A DNA stretch of 64,000 nt from an uncultured Granulosicoccaceae bacterium (lineage in GTDB: Bacteria; Pseudomonadota; Gammaproteobacteria; Granulosicoccales; Granulosicoccaceae), in NCBI GenBank assembly GCA_937923745.1, contig CALDUO010000070.1, forward strand, positions 1 through 64,000, given 5' to 3'. The notes below the pieces were generated by a model. The model worked only from the letters and a program-made list of their open reading frames with translations, did not search any database and was not told where the DNA came from. Positions within the stretch are counted from its first letter, which is position 1. Each line of letters begins with the position of its first letter. Positions 62,424-64,000 of the stretch are shown here, piece by piece. Made by a program: the position numbers and the translations under genes.

Positions 62424-63548
62424 TCAACCTGCGACCGACTGCACCGACAAAGATGCCTCGGGCCCAATTGACTTGCACACGGTTGACTTGCACACGGTTG
62501 ACTTGCACACGGTTGACTTGCACACGGTTGACTTGCACACGGTTGACTTGCACAAGGTTGACTTGTTTTGGGACCGCTTGTTTAACGACGGCTTGTCCGA
62601 TGCGGAATGGGGCGCAGATAATTCGGGCTGTAAAACCAGTTCAACGTGATCATACAAACGAATAACGGCACCCTGTATCAATGATTGCGCACAGTAATGC
62701 TGCGCCAACATGACGCCTCCGCGAAGCGCTTTGACCCTGTCGTCCGTATCCAGCATCTCGGGCGCCACATCAGTGACAACCAACCGTTTACCGAGATCAT
62801 TGTCGGGGTCAAGCTCAGTGGCCGGTGTTCGTGTAATGCCCGCATGTCCAGGCAGATCGACAGCGTTGGCGATGAGTGTCGCAGCAACATCGGCAGTCGC
62901 CGCGTTGTGCGCAAGCACCGTTACCGCATCGGCAATGCCCAAAGAGAAACTGCGACCACCAGAAGTACCGCTATGTGCAGGTGCAGTATCAAGTGATTGC
63001 GACGACGCACGACCCGATGTTGCAATACCACCGATACCCATAGACGCATCCAGCTGAATGACGCCATCGGGTTGTCCGTTTGACGGATCGGCAATCATTC
63101 CGACCGACAGGGTAGCCTCCGGATTGAGCCACACCGCGATGTCGCCACCGTTGTTGATCCAAAGTTTGGTCGCTGTTGTTGCTGCGGTGAGGCAGGCAAG
63201 GCAATCATCTGCCACCGCGCCTGCCACCGCCGCCATTGGCGTTACGCGAGATGCAATAAACGGGTTGCACGCGTGCACCATTCGTCGTGCGATCGGCCCC
63301 TCAACGGTGGGTGCGCCCGGGCGGGCCAGCGTTTGTCTAAGCAGGGGTAATTCTTGCGCGAGTGTTGTGAGCACCGGGGCAAACCACTGTGTGGCCATGC
63401 CGAACAGCCGCTGTCGCTCTTGTGGTGATGCCTCACACTCGATGATGAGATCTATGGGACCAAAGTGCAGGTGTAGTGCCGGATGACGATCACGCCCGTT
63501 AGCACCGACCTTGTCAAAGGTTCTGGCAATCGGACCGTGTGACGTCAT
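62424..63548 (-). CDS. UPF0280 family protein (ApbE-like fold) with repeat-derived C-terminal tail
   Basis: 374 residues from the ATG at 63548, which overlaps the upstream stop by 4 bp (ATGA) and gives the usual N-terminus shortly before LHLHFGPIDLIIEC; the longer frame to 63611 is rejected. Family motifs include EGPIARRMVHACNPFIASRVTPMAAVAGAVAD (two stretches), KLWINNGGDIAVWL and GIATSGRASSQSL, reminiscent of ApbE flavin transferases. The last ~45 residues are not family sequence: they contain KSTVC units repeated from the 15-bp array at 62468-62572. Family length is usually under 300. Inference: it may attach flavin to, or mature, the reductase encoded upstream. Confidence 0.8.
   Translation of the reverse strand: MTSHGPIARTFDKVGANGRDRHPALHLHFGPIDLIIECEASPQERQRLFGMATQWFAPVLTTLAQELPLLRQTLARPGAPTVEGPIARRMVHACNPFIASRVTPMAAVAGAVADDCLACLTAATTATKLWINNGGDIAVWLNPEATLSVGMIADPSNGQPDGVIQLDASMGIGGIATSGRASSQSLDTAPAHSGTSGGRSFSLGIADAVTVLAHNAATADVAATLIANAVDLPGHAGITRTPATELDPDNDLGKRLVVTDVAPEMLDTDDRVKALRGGVMLAQHYCAQSLIQGAVIRLYDHVELVLQPELSAPHSASDKPSLNKRSQNKSTLCKSTVCKSTVCKSTVCKSTVCKSTVCKSIGPEASLSVQSVAG
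62468..62572. repeat. 15-bp tandem array, 6-7 units, coding the UPF0280 tail
   Basis: ttgacttgcacacgg occurs five times identically, then ttgacttgcacaagg and a degenerate unit. Identity of five copies indicates recent expansion. The length is a multiple of three, so the frame is kept. Confidence 0.97.
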
Positions 63549-64000
63549 GACGAACGTATCGTCCCACGGGACACCCCGGTGTCGAAGGGCCAGGGATTCG
63601 ACGGTAACCACGACTCCAGTCGTGAGTGCGGCCCCAGCTGCCGAATGACTTCGTCAACCGATACGATGTGATCGCGGTGACCGCCATTGTCGAGGTATAA
63701 CGATTGTGACAATGTAAATTCCAGCGGCGCGACCAGTGCCGGTGTCGGAACATAACCGAAGGATTGCAGCGGCATCGCCAGCACATCAGCCATCACCGTG
63801 ATGCCGCCACCTGGCATAACATACACCGGCGCGCCACCCATCGTGATGGTGACGTCACCGCGTGCTACTGCTTGTGTCAGGCGTACCGGATTTTCGGTCA
63901 CGCCAGCACGTAACGACCCGCCGGCACCGGCTGTAAAAATCACGGTGGCAAGGCTTGGCTCACAATTCTCGCCGATACGATCAATGGTCAGCTGCAATTC
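63545..64000 (-). CDS. C-terminal part of a 6-hydroxynicotinate reductase-like protein, cut by the right edge
   Basis: About 151 C-terminal residues of a longer protein; the frame is open to the window edge, and the TTG at 63997 is not a convincing start. The block GGGITVMADVLAMPLQSFGYVPTPALVAPLEFTL, seen here in pieces, and SLYLDNGGHRDHI are characteristic of Hnr-type 6-hydroxynicotinate reductases as I recall them. Those enzymes reduce 6-hydroxynicotinate with ferredoxin in anaerobic nicotinate fermentation. The expected N-terminal iron-sulfur region is outside the window. The stop overlaps the UPF0280 start (ATGA). Confidence 0.65.
   Translation of the reverse strand, partial: ELQLTIDRIGENCEPSLATVIFTAGAGGSLRAGVTENPVRLTQAVARGDVTITMGGAPVYVMPGGGITVMADVLAMPLQSFGYVPTPALVAPLEFTLSQSLYLDNGGHRDHIVSVDEVIRQLGPHSRLESWLPSNPWPFDTGVSRGTIRSS

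Noticed and set aside
62468-62572. Regular 15-bp repeats suggesting a CRISPR array
   Set aside because: Units are contiguous, with no spacers, and no cas genes are present; it is a tandem repeat inside a coding sequence.

Overview
The window is about 54% G+C and densely coded, with operons on both strands. It reads as chromosomal DNA of a free-living, probably marine, gammaproteobacterium. Supporting this are Pel exopolysaccharide genes, a Pseudomonas-type long isocitrate lyase, AmpG/AnmK muropeptide recycling, a Kef potassium efflux pair, 2-aminoethylphosphonate catabolism, lipoprotein GH16 enzymes and ferric iron uptake beside fur. Genus cannot be fixed from sequence alone; a Granulosicoccus-like organism is a guess. 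I saw no rRNA, tRNA, insertion sequence, phage gene or CRISPR array.

Layout. 0-10 kb: small-molecule enzymes (beta-hydroxyacid dehydrogenase, aldolase-like barrel protein, Gfo/Idh/MocA dehydrogenase), an orphan NMT1/TauA-type binding protein, a tandem SnoaL-like protein, a Kef-type K+ efflux system with its flavodoxin-like partner, and an amidase. 10.6-24.2 kb: a complete Pel polysaccharide operon on the minus strand, transcribed pelC-D-E-F-G-A-B. Its PelA is a lipoprotein whose N-terminus carries a second PelC-like domain. 24.5-29.3 kb: phosphonate genes phnW-phnA-phnY plus a PhnZ-like HD oxygenase. 29.3-33.8 kb: a metallo-beta-lactamase-fold hydrolase, fur, and divergent fbpA-fbpB with a candidate Fur box. 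34-39.7 kb: a small membrane protein, an M42 peptidase, a stalked GH16 lipoprotein and a second beta-hydroxyacid dehydrogenase. 40-43.4 kb: a RamB/ScfR-type regulator divergent from isocitrate lyase, with a repeated operator-like motif between them. 44-50.5 kb: a cell-wall recycling island (GH84 glycosidase, AnmK, AmpG, NlpC/P60, AmpD-like amidase) and a HAD hydrolase. 50.6-58.3 kb: topoisomerase III, an EamA transporter, a GH16-like lipoprotein that has lost catalytic residues and is coupled to an outer-membrane barrel protein, a Crp/Fnr regulator and a small winged-helix-like protein. 58.3-59.6 kb: a gene-poor stretch. 59.6-64 kb: a DUF481 outer-membrane protein, then an operon resembling the reductase/enamidase steps of nicotinate fermentation (6-hydroxynicotinate reductase-like, UPF0280, DUF1185, amidohydrolase).

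The strongest leads are four. First, the PelC-like domain fused to PelA. Second, at least 17 unrelated short tandem arrays (unit 10-19 bp), each private to its locus, mostly at gene 3' ends and in three cases forming the end of a coding sequence. Third, a shared 12-bp palindrome about 105 nt upstream of two distant genes. Fourth, the Hnr/Ena-like operon at the right edge. All assignments come from reading motifs by eye; no database search was possible.
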